From contig NZ_JAKSYM010000402.1 of assembly GCF_022829545.1 (NCBI RefSeq), positions 186,001-250,000 of the forward strand: a stretch of 64,000 nt of DNA. The letters run 5' to 3'. Source of the stretch: Methylobacterium sp. J-030 (GTDB lineage: Bacteria > Pseudomonadota > Alphaproteobacteria > Rhizobiales > Beijerinckiaceae). Positions 1 to 9,013 of the stretch are shown here, piece by piece. The notes under the pieces were generated by a model. It was not told the DNA's origin. It did no database searches and saw nothing but the letters and a program-made list of their open reading frames with translations. The stretch's first letter is position 1; each line of letters opens with the position of its first letter. Made by a program: the position numbers and the translations under genes.

Positions 1-36
1 CGGAAGCCCACGGCCGATCGGCGGCGGACGGACGCC

Positions 37-1020
37 TCAGCCATTGCGGCCGTTGTCGTAGTAGAGATCGGGCGGCAGGCTGCTCCCCTTGCCGACGAGG
101 CGCGACCCGCCGAGCCGCGCCATCACGGCGTAGAGTTTCTCCGCATCGGCGCGCTCCTCCGCCACGGGGCGGCGCGGGATGCCGGCGAGGAAATCGCGCT
201 TCAGCGCCTCGAAGGTGGCTTCGTCCTCCGCGGCCATCAGCGGACGCACGATCTGCCACGTGGACGGATCCTGGGCCAGCATGTCCTTGGCGGCGCGGGA
301 CGCGCGGTAGAAGCCCGCGACCGCCTCGGGCTTCTCCTTCACGGTAGCGTCCTGAAAGAGATAGCCGATCAGCGCCACATCCCCCGGGACTCCGAGCGCG
401 TGCATGATGTCCTCGACACTGATCAGCCGCCGGAACTTCTTGGCTTGCAGGCGTGCGCCATAGGTCCAGTAGGTCAGCGCCGCGTCCAGCGCCCCCTGTT
501 CCAACTTCAGGGTGATGAGCGGGGGAGCGCCGTAGGCGATCTCGGCGGCGTGCTCCAGATCGATCCCCGCAACATCCCTGGCCTGCGCCCTAAGGAGCAG
601 CCAACTCTTGTCCAGGGGACCGCCCGCCACGCCGAAGCGTTTGCCATCGAGATCCTTCAGGCTCTGGATCGGGCTGTCGGCCGGCACCATCACGGCGCCC
701 TCCGAGGTGGAATACGGGATGAAGCGGACGGCCTGCCCGTCATTGCCCAGGCGTGCCGCCCAGAGCAGGTCGCCGACGATCGTGTCGACCTGGCCGCCGA
801 TGAAGCCGATCCGCGCGGCATCGTTCCCGGCGAGCTTGACGGCGTCGAGCTGGAAGCCGTTGGCCGTATCGAGGCCGCGGGCCTTGATCACCGCCGCCTC
901 CCAGGTCGAGGTTCCGAACGGCAGGCTCCCGAGGCGGACGACCGGCGTGTCGGCCCGCGCCGACCGGAGGCCGAGGCCGCCGAGCAGGCCCGCGGCGAGC
1001 ATCGCGCGCCGTGACAGCAT
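37..1020 (-). CDS. NMT1/SsuA-like ABC transporter substrate-binding protein
   Basis: A 327-residue periplasmic binding protein of the nitrate/sulfonate/taurine (NMT1/SsuA) type, which delivers a small solute to an ABC importer. The ATG at 1020 is preferred over the one 15 bases upstream because GGAGAAGG lies just before it and the product then begins MLSRRAMLAAGLLGG, a twin-arginine-like exported N-terminus ending near SARA. The body shows the family pattern: a VRLGSLPFGTSTWEA strand, a GGQVDTIVGD segment where SsuA-like proteins sample gene-specific ligands, and a DLDGKRFGVAGG hinge. No permease or ATPase is visible; they may lie beyond the left edge, which is downstream of this minus-strand gene. 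The ligand is unknown. Confidence 0.8.
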   Translation of the reverse strand: MLSRRAMLAAGLLGGLGLRSARADTPVVRLGSLPFGTSTWEAAVIKARGLDTANGFQLDAVKLAGNDAARIGFIGGQVDTIVGDLLWAARLGNDGQAVRFIPYSTSEGAVMVPADSPIQSLKDLDGKRFGVAGGPLDKSWLLLRAQARDVAGIDLEHAAEIAYGAPPLITLKLEQGALDAALTYWTYGARLQAKKFRRLISVEDIMHALGVPGDVALIGYLFQDATVKEKPEAVAGFYRASRAAKDMLAQDPSTWQIVRPLMAAEDEATFEALKRDFLAGIPRRPVAEERADAEKLYAVMARLGGSRLVGKGSSLPPDLYYDNGRNG

Positions 1021-1203
1021 CACGCCTTCTCCCATGGTGTTTTGCAGTCTTCAGGCGTGGCAGACTGGATTGCGGACGTGCTCCGACGCCATTGGAAAAT
1101 GGTCATAGGGCCCGCACGCCGCCGCGTCCACCGCGCGGGATACGCTTGCGCCGGACAGGCCGCAGCGGCACGCTGATCGCGGGACCAAAATGGGAGAGCG
1201 GAC

Positions 1204-1581
1204 ATGGGCGAGCGGCGTGAGGGCGTGCTGGACGACGCGATTGTGGAGGCGCGGCTCAAGGCGGAACTGCCCGCGTGGCGGCTGGAGGACGGGTGGATCC
1301 GCCGCACCTACAAGACGTCGGGCTGGAAGAGCACCCTCATGGTGATCAACACGGTGGGCCACCTCGCGGAAGCCGCCTGGCACCATCCGGATCTGACGGC
1401 CTCCTATGCCTGGGTCGAGGTGCGGCTGATGAACCACGCCGCCAAGGGCATCACCGACAGGGATTTCGCCCTGGCGAGGAAGATCGAGGAGGTCGTGTCC
1501 TGGCAACCGGGCCTGGAGGGCCAGGGGCTCGAGGGGACGCCGACCGATCCGCGCTTCGCCTACATCAAGTACGAGAAGTAG
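1204..1581 (+). CDS. 4a-hydroxytetrahydrobiopterin (pterin carbinolamine) dehydratase
   Basis: A cytosolic 125-residue protein of the PCD/DCoH family, which dehydrates 4a-hydroxytetrahydropterin during recycling of pterin cofactors. The family signature is clear: AAWHHPDLTASYAWVEVRL places the active-site His-His-Pro at residues 60-62, with the second histidine at about 78 in LMNHAAKG. Length is slightly above the usual 95-115 residues owing to a C-terminal tail ending AYIKYEK. It has its own upstream region, divergent from the binding-protein gene. No phenylalanine hydroxylase is visible nearby, so the substrate pterin in this organism is uncertain. Family identity is firm; the physiological role is inferred. 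Confidence 0.88.
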   Translation: MGERREGVLDDAIVEARLKAELPAWRLEDGWIRRTYKTSGWKSTLMVINTVGHLAEAAWHHPDLTASYAWVEVRLMNHAAKGITDRDFALARKIEEVVSWQPGLEGQGLEGTPTDPRFAYIKYEK

Positions 1582-1588
1582 CGGACGA

Positions 1589-1810
1589 TCACTGCGGCGC
1601 CTTCACGCGGCGGCACTCGGTCTTGAGGTAGGCGCTCTTGCCGATCTCGTCGCGCCGCTCGGTGCGGGCGATGATCTCCTGCCAGCCGGTGGCGCAGCCG
1701 AGCTCGTTGGCGACGCGGATCTTGCGCACCTCCAGCGCGCGATCGTCCGTGCAGGCATCCTGGGCGATGCCGTTGGCACAGACCAGGACGACGGCGATGA
1801 AGGCGTTCAT
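1589..1810 (-). CDS. small exported hypothetical protein
   Basis: A 73-residue protein with a hydrophobic N-terminus (MNAFIAVVLVCANGIAQ) that looks like a cleavable signal peptide. The mature part of roughly 55 residues has three cysteines (QDACTDD, LGCATGW, KTECRR), so it may be disulfide-bonded in the periplasm. It is convergent with the pterin dehydratase gene, with only 7 bases between the stops. I do not recognise a named family; small Cys-containing secreted proteins of this kind are common in Methylobacterium. Coding status rests on the signal peptide and absence of overlap. Confidence 0.6.
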   Translation of the reverse strand: MNAFIAVVLVCANGIAQDACTDDRALEVRKIRVANELGCATGWQEIIARTERRDEIGKSAYLKTECRRVKAPQ

Positions 1811-1904
1811 GCTGACGGGACTCCGCGTTCCACCCGACCTTATGCACAGCGCGCCGAATGGTTGCCGTTCCGATCGGCCGAGGCAATAAAAACCAGGGTC
1901 AAGC

Positions 1905-4900
1905 TCAGGCGGCGCGCTGGGCGCCGTCGCTTCCCGGCCGGATGCGGTAGCAGCCGACGTACAGCGCGGGGAGGAAAAGGAGCGTCAGAACGGTCGCGGC
2001 CAGGATGCCGCCGATCATCGCGTAGGCCATCGGCCCCCAAAAAACCTCGCGGGCGATCGGGATCAGGCCGAGGCTCGCCGCGGCAGCGGTCAGCAGGATC
2101 GGCCGCATCCGGTGGCGGGTCGCCTCGAAGACGGCATCCCACGGCGCCATGCCCTCGTCCCGGAACTCCTCGATCTGGCTCACCAGGATGACGGCGTTGC
2201 GGATGATGATCCCGACCAGCGCCAGGATTCCCAGGATGGCGACGAAGCCCATCGGCTTGTCGAACAGCAGCAGCGCCGGCACCACGCCGATCAGCCCGAG
2301 GGGCGCCACCGTGAAGACGAGCAGCATCCGCCCAACGCTCTGGAGCTGGATCATCAGCAGCAGCGCCATCGCGAGCAGCATGACCGGGACGACCGCAGCG
2401 ATCGGACCCTGGCCCTTGGCGGATTCCTCGACGGCGCCGCCGGTCTGCAGGACGTAGCCCTCGGGCAACGCCTCGACGAAGGCGTCGATGCCCGGCTTCA
2501 GGGCGGCCACGATGGTGGCGGGCTGCGTCGCGCCGTCGATCGTGGCGCGCACCGTCACGGTGGGGAGACGGTCGCGGCGCCAAACGATCGGCTGTTCGAG
2601 GTCGTAGCCGATCCGCGCGAAGGCGAGGAGCGGCACCACGGACCCGTTGGACAGCCCGACCTGCAGCGCTTCCAGGGTATCGAGGGAGGACCGCTCGGCG
2701 GCGCGCGCCCGGCCGACGACGTTCACGAGGTAGATCGAGTCGCGCACCTGCGTGATCGCCTGTCCGCCCTCGATGCCGTTCAGGATGCCGGCGACGTCCT
2801 GGCTCGACACGCCGAGCTGGCGCGCCTTGTCCTGCAGGATCTCGATCCGCAGGACCTTGCCGGGCTCGTTCCAGTCGAAGGTCGGCACGTTGAGACGCCT
2901 GTCGGCCGCGACCACGTTGGCGAGGTCGAGGGCGAGATGGCGGACCTTCTCGATGTCCGGCCCGCTGAGCCGATACTGGACCGGCCGCCCCACGGGCGGA
3001 CCGAGGCTGAGCGGCTGCACGAGAACGTCGGTTCCCACGAAGTCGCGCCGGGCGATGTCCTGCAGGCGCGCCATCACGCGGTCGCGGACATCCAGAGACT
3101 GTGTGACGATGACGATCTGCCCGAAGAACGCGTTGGCGAGTTGCTGGTCGAGGGGCAGATAGAAGCGCACGGCGCCCTGCCCGACATAGGACGACCAGCT
3201 CGTCACATCCGGATCGTCCTTCAGCGTCGCCTCGAAGCGGTCCATCTGCGCCCGGGTCTCGGCGATCGTCGCGTTCTGCGGCAACGTCATGTCGACCAGC
3301 AGTTCCGACCGGTCCGAGGACGGGAAGAACTGCTGCTGGACGTGGCCCATCCCGACGATGGCCACCCCCATCACGGCGAGGCAGGCCACGACCGTGGTCC
3401 AGTGCCGGCGCATCGCCACGCGCAAAGCCGCCGTGAACAATCGGGTGAACAGCCCGCTCGTCTCGCTGTGATGCTTCATCGTCTTGGGCAGGAGCGTCAC
3501 GCCGATCAGCGGCGCGAACAGCACCGCGACCACCCATGAGACCAGCAATGCCGCCGCGATCACCACGAACAGCGAGTAGGTGTACTCGCCGGCCCCCGAG
3601 CCGTTGAAGCCGATCGGCAGGAAGCCCGCCACCGTGACGAGCGTCCCGGTGAGCATCGGGAAGGCCGTGGAGGTGTAGGCGAAGGTCGCGGCCCTTCGAA
3701 GTGTGTCGCCCCGCTCCAGGCGCGCGACCATCATCTCCACGGTGATCATGGCGTCGTCGACCAGGAGGCCGAGCGCGATGATCAGGGCGCCGAGGGAGAT
3801 GCGCTGCAGCGTCACATCCATGATCTGCATGACCACGAAGACGATCGCCAGGACGAGGGGGATCGACACGGAAACCACGAGGCCAGCCCGCACGCCGAGG
3901 CTGACGAAGCTCACCGCGAGCACGATGACGATGGCCTCGACCAGGGCCTCGGTGAAGCCGCCGACCGCGTGCTCGACCTGGCGGGGCTGATCCGACACGA
4001 GATGGACGCCCACGCCCACCGGCAGCTTGGCCTCGATCAGGCGCATCCGCTCCTTCAGCGCATCGCCGAAATGGAGCAGGTTGGCGCCGGGCCGCATGGC
4101 GATGGCGAGCCCGATCGCAGGCTTGCCGTCGACCCGGAACAGGGCGGCGGGCGGGTCCTCGTAGCCGCGGCTGATCTCGGCGATGTCGGCGAGCCGGAAG
4201 AAGCGGTCGTTCACCCGCAGATTGAAGTCCTGAAGCGCGGCCTCCGACGCGAAGGAACCGCTGACCCGCAGCGACACGCGCTCCGGACCGGCCTGGACCA
4301 CGCCCGATGCCGAGACCGCGTTCTGCGCCTGGAGCGCCTTGATGAGGGCCGAAAAGTCGATGCCGTAGCCGGCGAGCTTGCGGGTCGCGAAATCGAGGTA
4401 GATCGTCTCGGCTTGGGCGCCGATGAGCTGCGTCTTACCGATATCGGGCACCCGCAGCACCTCGGTGCGCACGCCCTCGACGTAGTCGCGCAACTGCCGG
4501 TAGGTCAGCTCGTCCGCCGTGAAGGCGTAGATGTTGCCGTAGACGTCGCCGAACTCGTCGTTGAAGAACGGCCCCTGCACCCCCTCGGGGAACTGCCCCT
4601 TGATGTCGCCCAGGCGCTTCCGGACCTGATAGAAAGCCGGCTGAATCTCGCTCTTTTTCAGCGTGTCGCGGAACTGTACGAACACCGTGGACGCGCCCGG
4701 CGTCGTGTAGCTGCGGACGTAATCCAGCCCATTGAGCTGTTGCAGTTCCTTCTCGACCCGGTCGGTGACCTGATCGAGGGTCTCCTTGATGGTCGCGCCC
4801 GGCCACGTTGTCTGCACCACCATGGTCTTGATCGTGAAAGGCGGGTCCTCCTCGCGGCCGAGGCGGGAATACGCCATCACGCCCGCGATCAGCGCCAGGA

Positions 4901-4964
4901 GCATCAGGAACCACACGAACGAGCGGTGCCTGAGCGCCCAATCGGAGAGATTGAAGCTTTTCAC
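1905..4964 (-). CDS. RND-type multidrug efflux permease (AcrB/HAE-1 family)
   Basis: A 1019-residue inner-membrane proton/drug antiporter, full length for the AcrB family. The N-terminus (WALRHRSFVWFLMLLALIAGVMAYSRLGREEDPPF) is the usual cytoplasmic tip plus TM1 and the entry to the porter domain. The proton-relay aspartate pair sits in TM4 (ALGLLVDDAMITVEMMV, near residue 400), and TM10-11 carry LALVGIIIRNAVILVSQIEEF. The second half repeats the first, as expected. It ends the transcript of two adaptor genes, after a 122-base gap. No TolC-like outer-membrane channel is encoded here, so one must be borrowed. Substrates cannot be predicted. Confidence 0.93.
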   Translation of the reverse strand: MKSFNLSDWALRHRSFVWFLMLLALIAGVMAYSRLGREEDPPFTIKTMVVQTTWPGATIKETLDQVTDRVEKELQQLNGLDYVRSYTTPGASTVFVQFRDTLKKSEIQPAFYQVRKRLGDIKGQFPEGVQGPFFNDEFGDVYGNIYAFTADELTYRQLRDYVEGVRTEVLRVPDIGKTQLIGAQAETIYLDFATRKLAGYGIDFSALIKALQAQNAVSASGVVQAGPERVSLRVSGSFASEAALQDFNLRVNDRFFRLADIAEISRGYEDPPAALFRVDGKPAIGLAIAMRPGANLLHFGDALKERMRLIEAKLPVGVGVHLVSDQPRQVEHAVGGFTEALVEAIVIVLAVSFVSLGVRAGLVVSVSIPLVLAIVFVVMQIMDVTLQRISLGALIIALGLLVDDAMITVEMMVARLERGDTLRRAATFAYTSTAFPMLTGTLVTVAGFLPIGFNGSGAGEYTYSLFVVIAAALLVSWVVAVLFAPLIGVTLLPKTMKHHSETSGLFTRLFTAALRVAMRRHWTTVVACLAVMGVAIVGMGHVQQQFFPSSDRSELLVDMTLPQNATIAETRAQMDRFEATLKDDPDVTSWSSYVGQGAVRFYLPLDQQLANAFFGQIVIVTQSLDVRDRVMARLQDIARRDFVGTDVLVQPLSLGPPVGRPVQYRLSGPDIEKVRHLALDLANVVAADRRLNVPTFDWNEPGKVLRIEILQDKARQLGVSSQDVAGILNGIEGGQAITQVRDSIYLVNVVGRARAAERSSLDTLEALQVGLSNGSVVPLLAFARIGYDLEQPIVWRRDRLPTVTVRATIDGATQPATIVAALKPGIDAFVEALPEGYVLQTGGAVEESAKGQGPIAAVVPVMLLAMALLLMIQLQSVGRMLLVFTVAPLGLIGVVPALLLFDKPMGFVAILGILALVGIIIRNAVILVSQIEEFRDEGMAPWDAVFEATRHRMRPILLTAAAASLGLIPIAREVFWGPMAYAMIGGILAATVLTLLFLPALYVGCYRIRPGSDGAQRAA

Positions 4965-5086
4965 GCGAAACCCCGTGGCGCCAGCGGGCGCGGTTCCTGT
5001 TCGTGGCGGATCGGGAACCGCCCTCGATTATCGTTGTGAGGCGCTCTCTTGCGCCGCACCGGTATCCGCTCCGGCGGTGAGCGCTC

Positions 5087-6181
5087 TCAGACGGCGTCGT
5101 CCGTCAGCCGCACCGGCTGGCCGTCCTTCAGCGAGTGGACCCCCGCGACCACCACCCGGTCGCCGGCCTGCAGACCGTCGATGACGGCGACACGACCGAA
5201 CTCCGCCCGATCGCGATCGTCCGCCACGGTCACGTCCCGCCGCGTCACCGACTTGCCGTCCGGCGCGACCACCCAGACCGAGCGTCGGCCGCCCTCCTCC
5301 AGCAGCGCCGAGGGCGGCAGCAGGAAGCGGCACGGGACCTTGCTGGTGAGCGTGACGTCGATGGTCGCGCCCAGCCGGAAGGCGGGGCCGGGATCGTCCA
5401 GCGCGATGCGGATCCGCTTCGAGCGCGTGCCCGCGTCGGCGAGCGGTGCGATCTCGCGCACCCGGCCGTGGGTGGTCAGCGTCGGAGCGCTCTGGAGCGC
5501 GACGGTGAAGCGGCCGTCCGGCGGCAATGCGCCGACATAGGCCTCCGGAATGTCGACCACGGCCTCGCGCACGTCAGGCCGGGCGACCGTGACCACCCCC
5601 TGGCCGGCGCTCAGAACCTGCCCGATCTCGGCGAGGCGCTGCGTGACGACGCCGTCGAACTCCGCCTTGAGCTCGGTGTAGCCCATCTGGTCGCGGGCCT
5701 TCTGAAGGCTGGCCTGCGCCTGATCGACCCGCGCCCGCGCCGTATCCCGCCGGGCGACCGCCTGATCGAGGGTCGCCTGCGCGACGCTGTTGCCGGTCAT
5801 CAGGTGGCGCGTGCGCCCCTCGGCGGCCTCCGCGTTCTCGGCCTGGGCGCGGGCGTCGGCAAGGTCGGCTTCGGCGCGGGTCAGGTCGAAGCGGGTGACG
5901 ATGATATCGAGGGCAGCCAGGCGCTGCCCCTTCTTGACGATGTCGCCGACCGTGACGTCGCGCGCCACCATACGGCCCGGGATCTGGAAGCCGAGCTGGG
6001 CCTGATAGCGAGGCTGGATCGTCCCCGCGAAGGGTCCGAGGGTGGCCGTGTCGCTCGGCTCGGCGACCTGGGTCAGCACCGGCCGGACGGGGGCCGCGGC
6101 CGCGGCCCTGTCGCCGCGATCGGTGCAGCCGCCCAGCCCGGCGATAGCCCCGACGAGCAGGAAGGTACGCGCGCTCATCAT
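5087..6181 (-). CDS. RND efflux periplasmic adaptor, lipoprotein (HlyD/MFP family)
   Basis: A 364-residue membrane-fusion protein linking the RND permease to an outer-membrane channel. The N-terminus ends in GAIAGLGGC, a lipobox, so it is probably lipid-anchored. It shows the expected order of barrel-sandwich strand (LGFQIPGRMVARDVTVGDIVKKGQRLAALD), helical hairpin rich in Ala/Arg/Glu, second lipoyl half (ELKAEFDGVVTQRLAEIGQVLSAGQ) and beta-barrel. Its start overlaps the stop of the preceding adaptor gene by four bases (ATGA), so the two are translationally coupled. Having two adaptors before one permease suggests they act together or serve alternative pumps. Confidence 0.9.
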   Translation of the reverse strand: MMSARTFLLVGAIAGLGGCTDRGDRAAAAAPVRPVLTQVAEPSDTATLGPFAGTIQPRYQAQLGFQIPGRMVARDVTVGDIVKKGQRLAALDIIVTRFDLTRAEADLADARAQAENAEAAEGRTRHLMTGNSVAQATLDQAVARRDTARARVDQAQASLQKARDQMGYTELKAEFDGVVTQRLAEIGQVLSAGQGVVTVARPDVREAVVDIPEAYVGALPPDGRFTVALQSAPTLTTHGRVREIAPLADAGTRSKRIRIALDDPGPAFRLGATIDVTLTSKVPCRFLLPPSALLEEGGRRSVWVVAPDGKSVTRRDVTVADDRDRAEFGRVAVIDGLQAGDRVVVAGVHSLKDGQPVRLTDDAV

Positions 6182-7278
6182 CGGTCTGCGATGTCGGCGG
6201 CAGCCACGCTCTGGCCCGGCCGCAGGAACTGGATGCCCGCCACCACGACGCGCTCACCCGGCTCGACCCCGCGCCTCAGCGTGATGATGTCCGACGCGAA
6301 ACGGTCGATCTCGACGGCGCGAATCGAGACCGTCCGCGTGTCCGGGTCGAAGATCCACACGGCGGGGCGTCCGTCGTAGCGGTAGAGCGCCGACCAGGGC
6401 AGCACGACCGACTTATGCAGGGCGAACCGGCCGTGGCCGACTACGACGGCACCGAGCCCCATGGCAGACGGCGTCGCCTGCAGGCCGATCTTGACTCGGA
6501 CCGTCCCGGTCGCGGCATCGACCGTCGGCGAGACCTCGCGCACCGTACCGGTCGCCGTCACGGCCGGGTCGGATTGCAGCGCCACCGCGATCGTGCCGCC
6601 GGCCGGCGGCTGTGCGAGAAGGGATTCGTAGACGTTGAACACCGCGTCCCGCGGCCCGTCCTGCGCCAGCACCAGGACGGTCTGGCCCGACTGCACGACC
6701 TGACCGACCTCGAAGCTGCGGCTGGTCACGATCCCGGCGACGCCGGCGCGCAGCTCCGTGTATGAGAACTGCTCCTGCGCGGTGCCGAGGGCTGCCCGCG
6801 CCGAGTCGACCGAGGCCTGGGTGGTGCGCAGCTCCTGCTCGGCGTTGTCGTAGGTGGAGCGCGTGGTGAAGCCGCCCGCCAGAAGCTGCTTCTGCCGTTC
6901 GAACGACATCTTGGCCTGGGTCAGCAACGCCTCGGCCGAGGCGAGGGCCGCCCTGGCGGTGTCGAGATTCGCCTTCTGGGTCAGGGGTTCGAGGACGGCC
7001 AGCACCTGATCGGCCTCGACGTGATCGCCGATTTCGACCCGCCGCTCGGCGATCTTCCCGTTCGTGCGGAACGCGACGTTGACCTGCGCCTGGGGCTGGA
7101 TGTCGCCGGTCAGCGCGACCTCCGAGGCGATCGGCGTCCTGTGGGCCGCGACGATCCTGACGCGCGCCAGCGCCGGGTCGCCGGTCGCCGCAGGGCCCGC
7201 CTGAGCGGACCCGATGGCGCCGAAGGCGCTTATGACCAAGAGAGGCCGGATTGCGGCGCAGGCGATGGAGCGTGTCAT
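6178..7278 (-). CDS. RND efflux periplasmic adaptor (HlyD/MFP family)
   Basis: A 366-residue membrane-fusion protein, first gene of the efflux operon. The N-terminus has a hydrophobic segment followed by SAQAGPAA, a likely signal peptidase I site, so unlike the next adaptor it is probably soluble. Lipoyl halves are visible at FRTNGKIAERRVEIGDHVEADQ and ELRAGVAGIVTSRSFEVGQ, separated by a coiled helical hairpin (SAEALLTQAKMSFERQKQLL). It starts 98 bases from the divergent TetR-family gene. It differs enough from the second adaptor that a simple recent tandem duplication is unlikely. Confidence 0.9.
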   Translation of the reverse strand: MTRSIACAAIRPLLVISAFGAIGSAQAGPAATGDPALARVRIVAAHRTPIASEVALTGDIQPQAQVNVAFRTNGKIAERRVEIGDHVEADQVLAVLEPLTQKANLDTARAALASAEALLTQAKMSFERQKQLLAGGFTTRSTYDNAEQELRTTQASVDSARAALGTAQEQFSYTELRAGVAGIVTSRSFEVGQVVQSGQTVLVLAQDGPRDAVFNVYESLLAQPPAGGTIAVALQSDPAVTATGTVREVSPTVDAATGTVRVKIGLQATPSAMGLGAVVVGHGRFALHKSVVLPWSALYRYDGRPAVWIFDPDTRTVSIRAVEIDRFASDIITLRRGVEPGERVVVAGIQFLRPGQSVAAADIADR

Positions 7279-7343
7279 GCGGACGATTGGCCCTGCCGGA
7301 CGCGGGAAAACCCGGTGGCGCGTTCCTAGCCGACTCGTTACTT

Positions 7344-7357
7344 ACCGTCCAGTCGGT
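7344..7357. promoter_or_regulatory. probable TetR-family operator
   Basis: The 14-base sequence ACCGTCCAGTCGGT is a near-palindrome with ACCG/CGGT ends, flanked by TT on the left and TTTTTAA on the right. Such ACCGNCNNGNCGGT sites are typical operators of TetR-family repressors of efflux pumps. It lies in the 98-base gap between the divergent adaptor and TetR genes, 20 bases before the TetR start, where binding would block both promoters. The operator role is inferred. Confidence 0.55.
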
Positions 7358-7376
7358 TTTTAATCGCAGGTGTCAT

Positions 7377-7940
7377 ATGCAGGGCAAGCGCAAGCGACTG
7401 GCGGATCGGCCCGAGATCATCCTCGACGCGGCAGCCGGCGTCCTCCTGAAGGCTGGGGCGCGGGCACTGACCATCGAGGCCGTCGCGGCCGAGGCGGGCC
7501 TGAGCAAGGGCGGCGTGCTGCACCATTATACCTCGAAGGACGCGCTGATCTCCGCGCTCGTCGCCCGGGAACTGGCACGGCTCCGGGAGGAGATCGCCGC
7601 CTGCGAGGCCGCGATCCCGCCGGGTCCGTCGCAGCTTCCGAAGGCGATGGTCGCGCATGTGCGCGGGCATTACTGCGCGGACGATGAATCATCCCGCGCG
7701 CTGCTGCTGGCCTCCCTCGACTCGTCGGAGGCGCTGAAGGATTACCGGGCCTTCGTGGCGGATCAGCTCGGCCGCCTCAGCCGGATCGAAGGCCCGTGCC
7801 CGGGCGAGGGCTCCGTGCTGTTCTTCGCGATCCTGGGGCTGTTCATCGGACGGGCGCTGGGGTTTCATCAGCTCGGGGAGGCGGAGCTTCAGCCGATGCT
7901 CGCCGCCCTGGAGCGCATCGCCGGCCGGTCGGAGGCCTGA
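7377..7940 (+). CDS. TetR/AcrR-family transcriptional repressor
   Basis: A 187-residue regulator. The ATG at 7377 gives the standard short N-terminal arm (MQGKRKRLADRPEIILDAAAGVLLKAG) followed by the TetR HTH (LTIEAVAAEAGLSKGGVLHHYTSKDALISAL, residues 31-61). The remaining 125 residues form a helical ligand-binding domain resembling those annotated as TetR_C in efflux regulators. It is divergent from the RND operon, with a dyad operator between, the standard arrangement of a local drug-responsive repressor. An upstream in-frame start would add 42 residues without family similarity and was not used. The inducer is unknown. Confidence 0.9.
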   Translation: MQGKRKRLADRPEIILDAAAGVLLKAGARALTIEAVAAEAGLSKGGVLHHYTSKDALISALVARELARLREEIAACEAAIPPGPSQLPKAMVAHVRGHYCADDESSRALLLASLDSSEALKDYRAFVADQLGRLSRIEGPCPGEGSVLFFAILGLFIGRALGFHQLGEAELQPMLAALERIAGRSEA

Positions 7941-7948
7941 GCCTTGAT

Positions 7949-9013
7949 TCACGCCCGGAACGCCAGCACCGCGCGGGTGCCCGTCCCGCCCGGAACATAG
8001 GCGAGCGCCGAACGCAGGTTCGTCGCCATGGCGCGCACGATGCGCGACCCGAGTCCGGTGCCGCGGATCTCGCCCTCGCCGGTCCAGCCGATCCCGTCAT
8101 CCTCGACCGCGAGCCGCACCATGTCGATGCCGTCCCGATCCACCGCGACCCGTATCTCGCCGGACGTGCCCAGCGGATAGGCGTACTTGTAGGCATTGGT
8201 GACGAGTTCGGTCACCACGACGCCGACCGAGACCGCCTTGTCGGGGGTGAGATGCACCGGCTCGGCGTGCAGCCGGATCGCGTGGTCCCGCCCGCTCGCC
8301 CGCATGGCGGCCTGCAATTCCTCGATCAGGCTGCCGAGATAGGCGTCCAGCGCCACGGACTCGACGTCGTCCGAGGTGTAGAGCCGCCGGTGGATGCCGG
8401 CGATGGCCGAGATCCGCGCTTGCATCTCGTCGAGCGCAGCCTTGGCGGCCGGGTCGGTCACGGCGTTGCGCTGCATGTGCGCCAGGGCCGCCACCAGGGC
8501 CAGCGAGTTGGCGACCCGGTGATTGACCTCACGCAGCAGCAGCTCGGCCCGGTCGCGCGCCTCGCGCATCTCGGCCTCGGCCCGCTCCTTGTCGCGCCGG
8601 AGCGCCTCCTGCCGGAGTGCGGTGTCGACGGCCTCGCACAACAGCTCGCGGAACTGACCCTGCACATCCTTCCAGACGTAATCCACGGCGCCCGCCTTCA
8701 AGGCGGCCACGGCGACGCGCGAATCCTCGGAGCCGGTCACGTAGATCACCGGCGGCGCGTGTGGCAGCGCCCGGATTTCCGGCAGCAGGTCGAGGCCGGT
8801 CTGGCCGGGCATGTGATGGTCGAGCGCCACCGCGTCGATCCCGCCCTGCGCCAGCCGGTCCAGCCCCTCGGTGCCGCCCGCGCACAGCTCCACCGCGTAG
8901 CCGCGCGCCTCCAGCGACCGCCTAACCAGGCGGCCGAGGCCAGGATCGTCGTCGATATAGAGGATCCGCGCCGCCGGAGCGGCGCCGTCCGCGCCGGCCT
9001 GCTCCGCGGTCAT
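7949..9013 (-). CDS. hybrid receiver / HWE-type (HisKA_2) sensor kinase
   Basis: A cytosolic 354-residue protein. Residues 16-130 form a receiver domain (ILYIDDDPG acidic pocket, phospho-acceptor Asp65 in VALDHHMPG, conserved Lys115). A short coiled segment leads to a HisKA_2/HWE dimerisation region with the phospho-accepting His165 in REVNHRVANSLALV, then an HATPase domain with N-box TELVTNAYKYA and G-box DDGIGW. HWE kinases in alphaproteobacteria often feed the PhyR general stress response. The ATG overlaps the stop of the upstream response-regulator gene (ATGA), so the two are coupled. An extended reading to 9472 was rejected because that part is the shadow of the upstream gene. The signal enters through phosphorylation of the receiver. 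Confidence 0.9.
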   Translation of the reverse strand: MTAEQAGADGAAPAARILYIDDDPGLGRLVRRSLEARGYAVELCAGGTEGLDRLAQGGIDAVALDHHMPGQTGLDLLPEIRALPHAPPVIYVTGSEDSRVAVAALKAGAVDYVWKDVQGQFRELLCEAVDTALRQEALRRDKERAEAEMREARDRAELLLREVNHRVANSLALVAALAHMQRNAVTDPAAKAALDEMQARISAIAGIHRRLYTSDDVESVALDAYLGSLIEELQAAMRASGRDHAIRLHAEPVHLTPDKAVSVGVVVTELVTNAYKYAYPLGTSGEIRVAVDRDGIDMVRLAVEDDGIGWTGEGEIRGTGLGSRIVRAMATNLRSALAYVPGGTGTRAVLAFRA

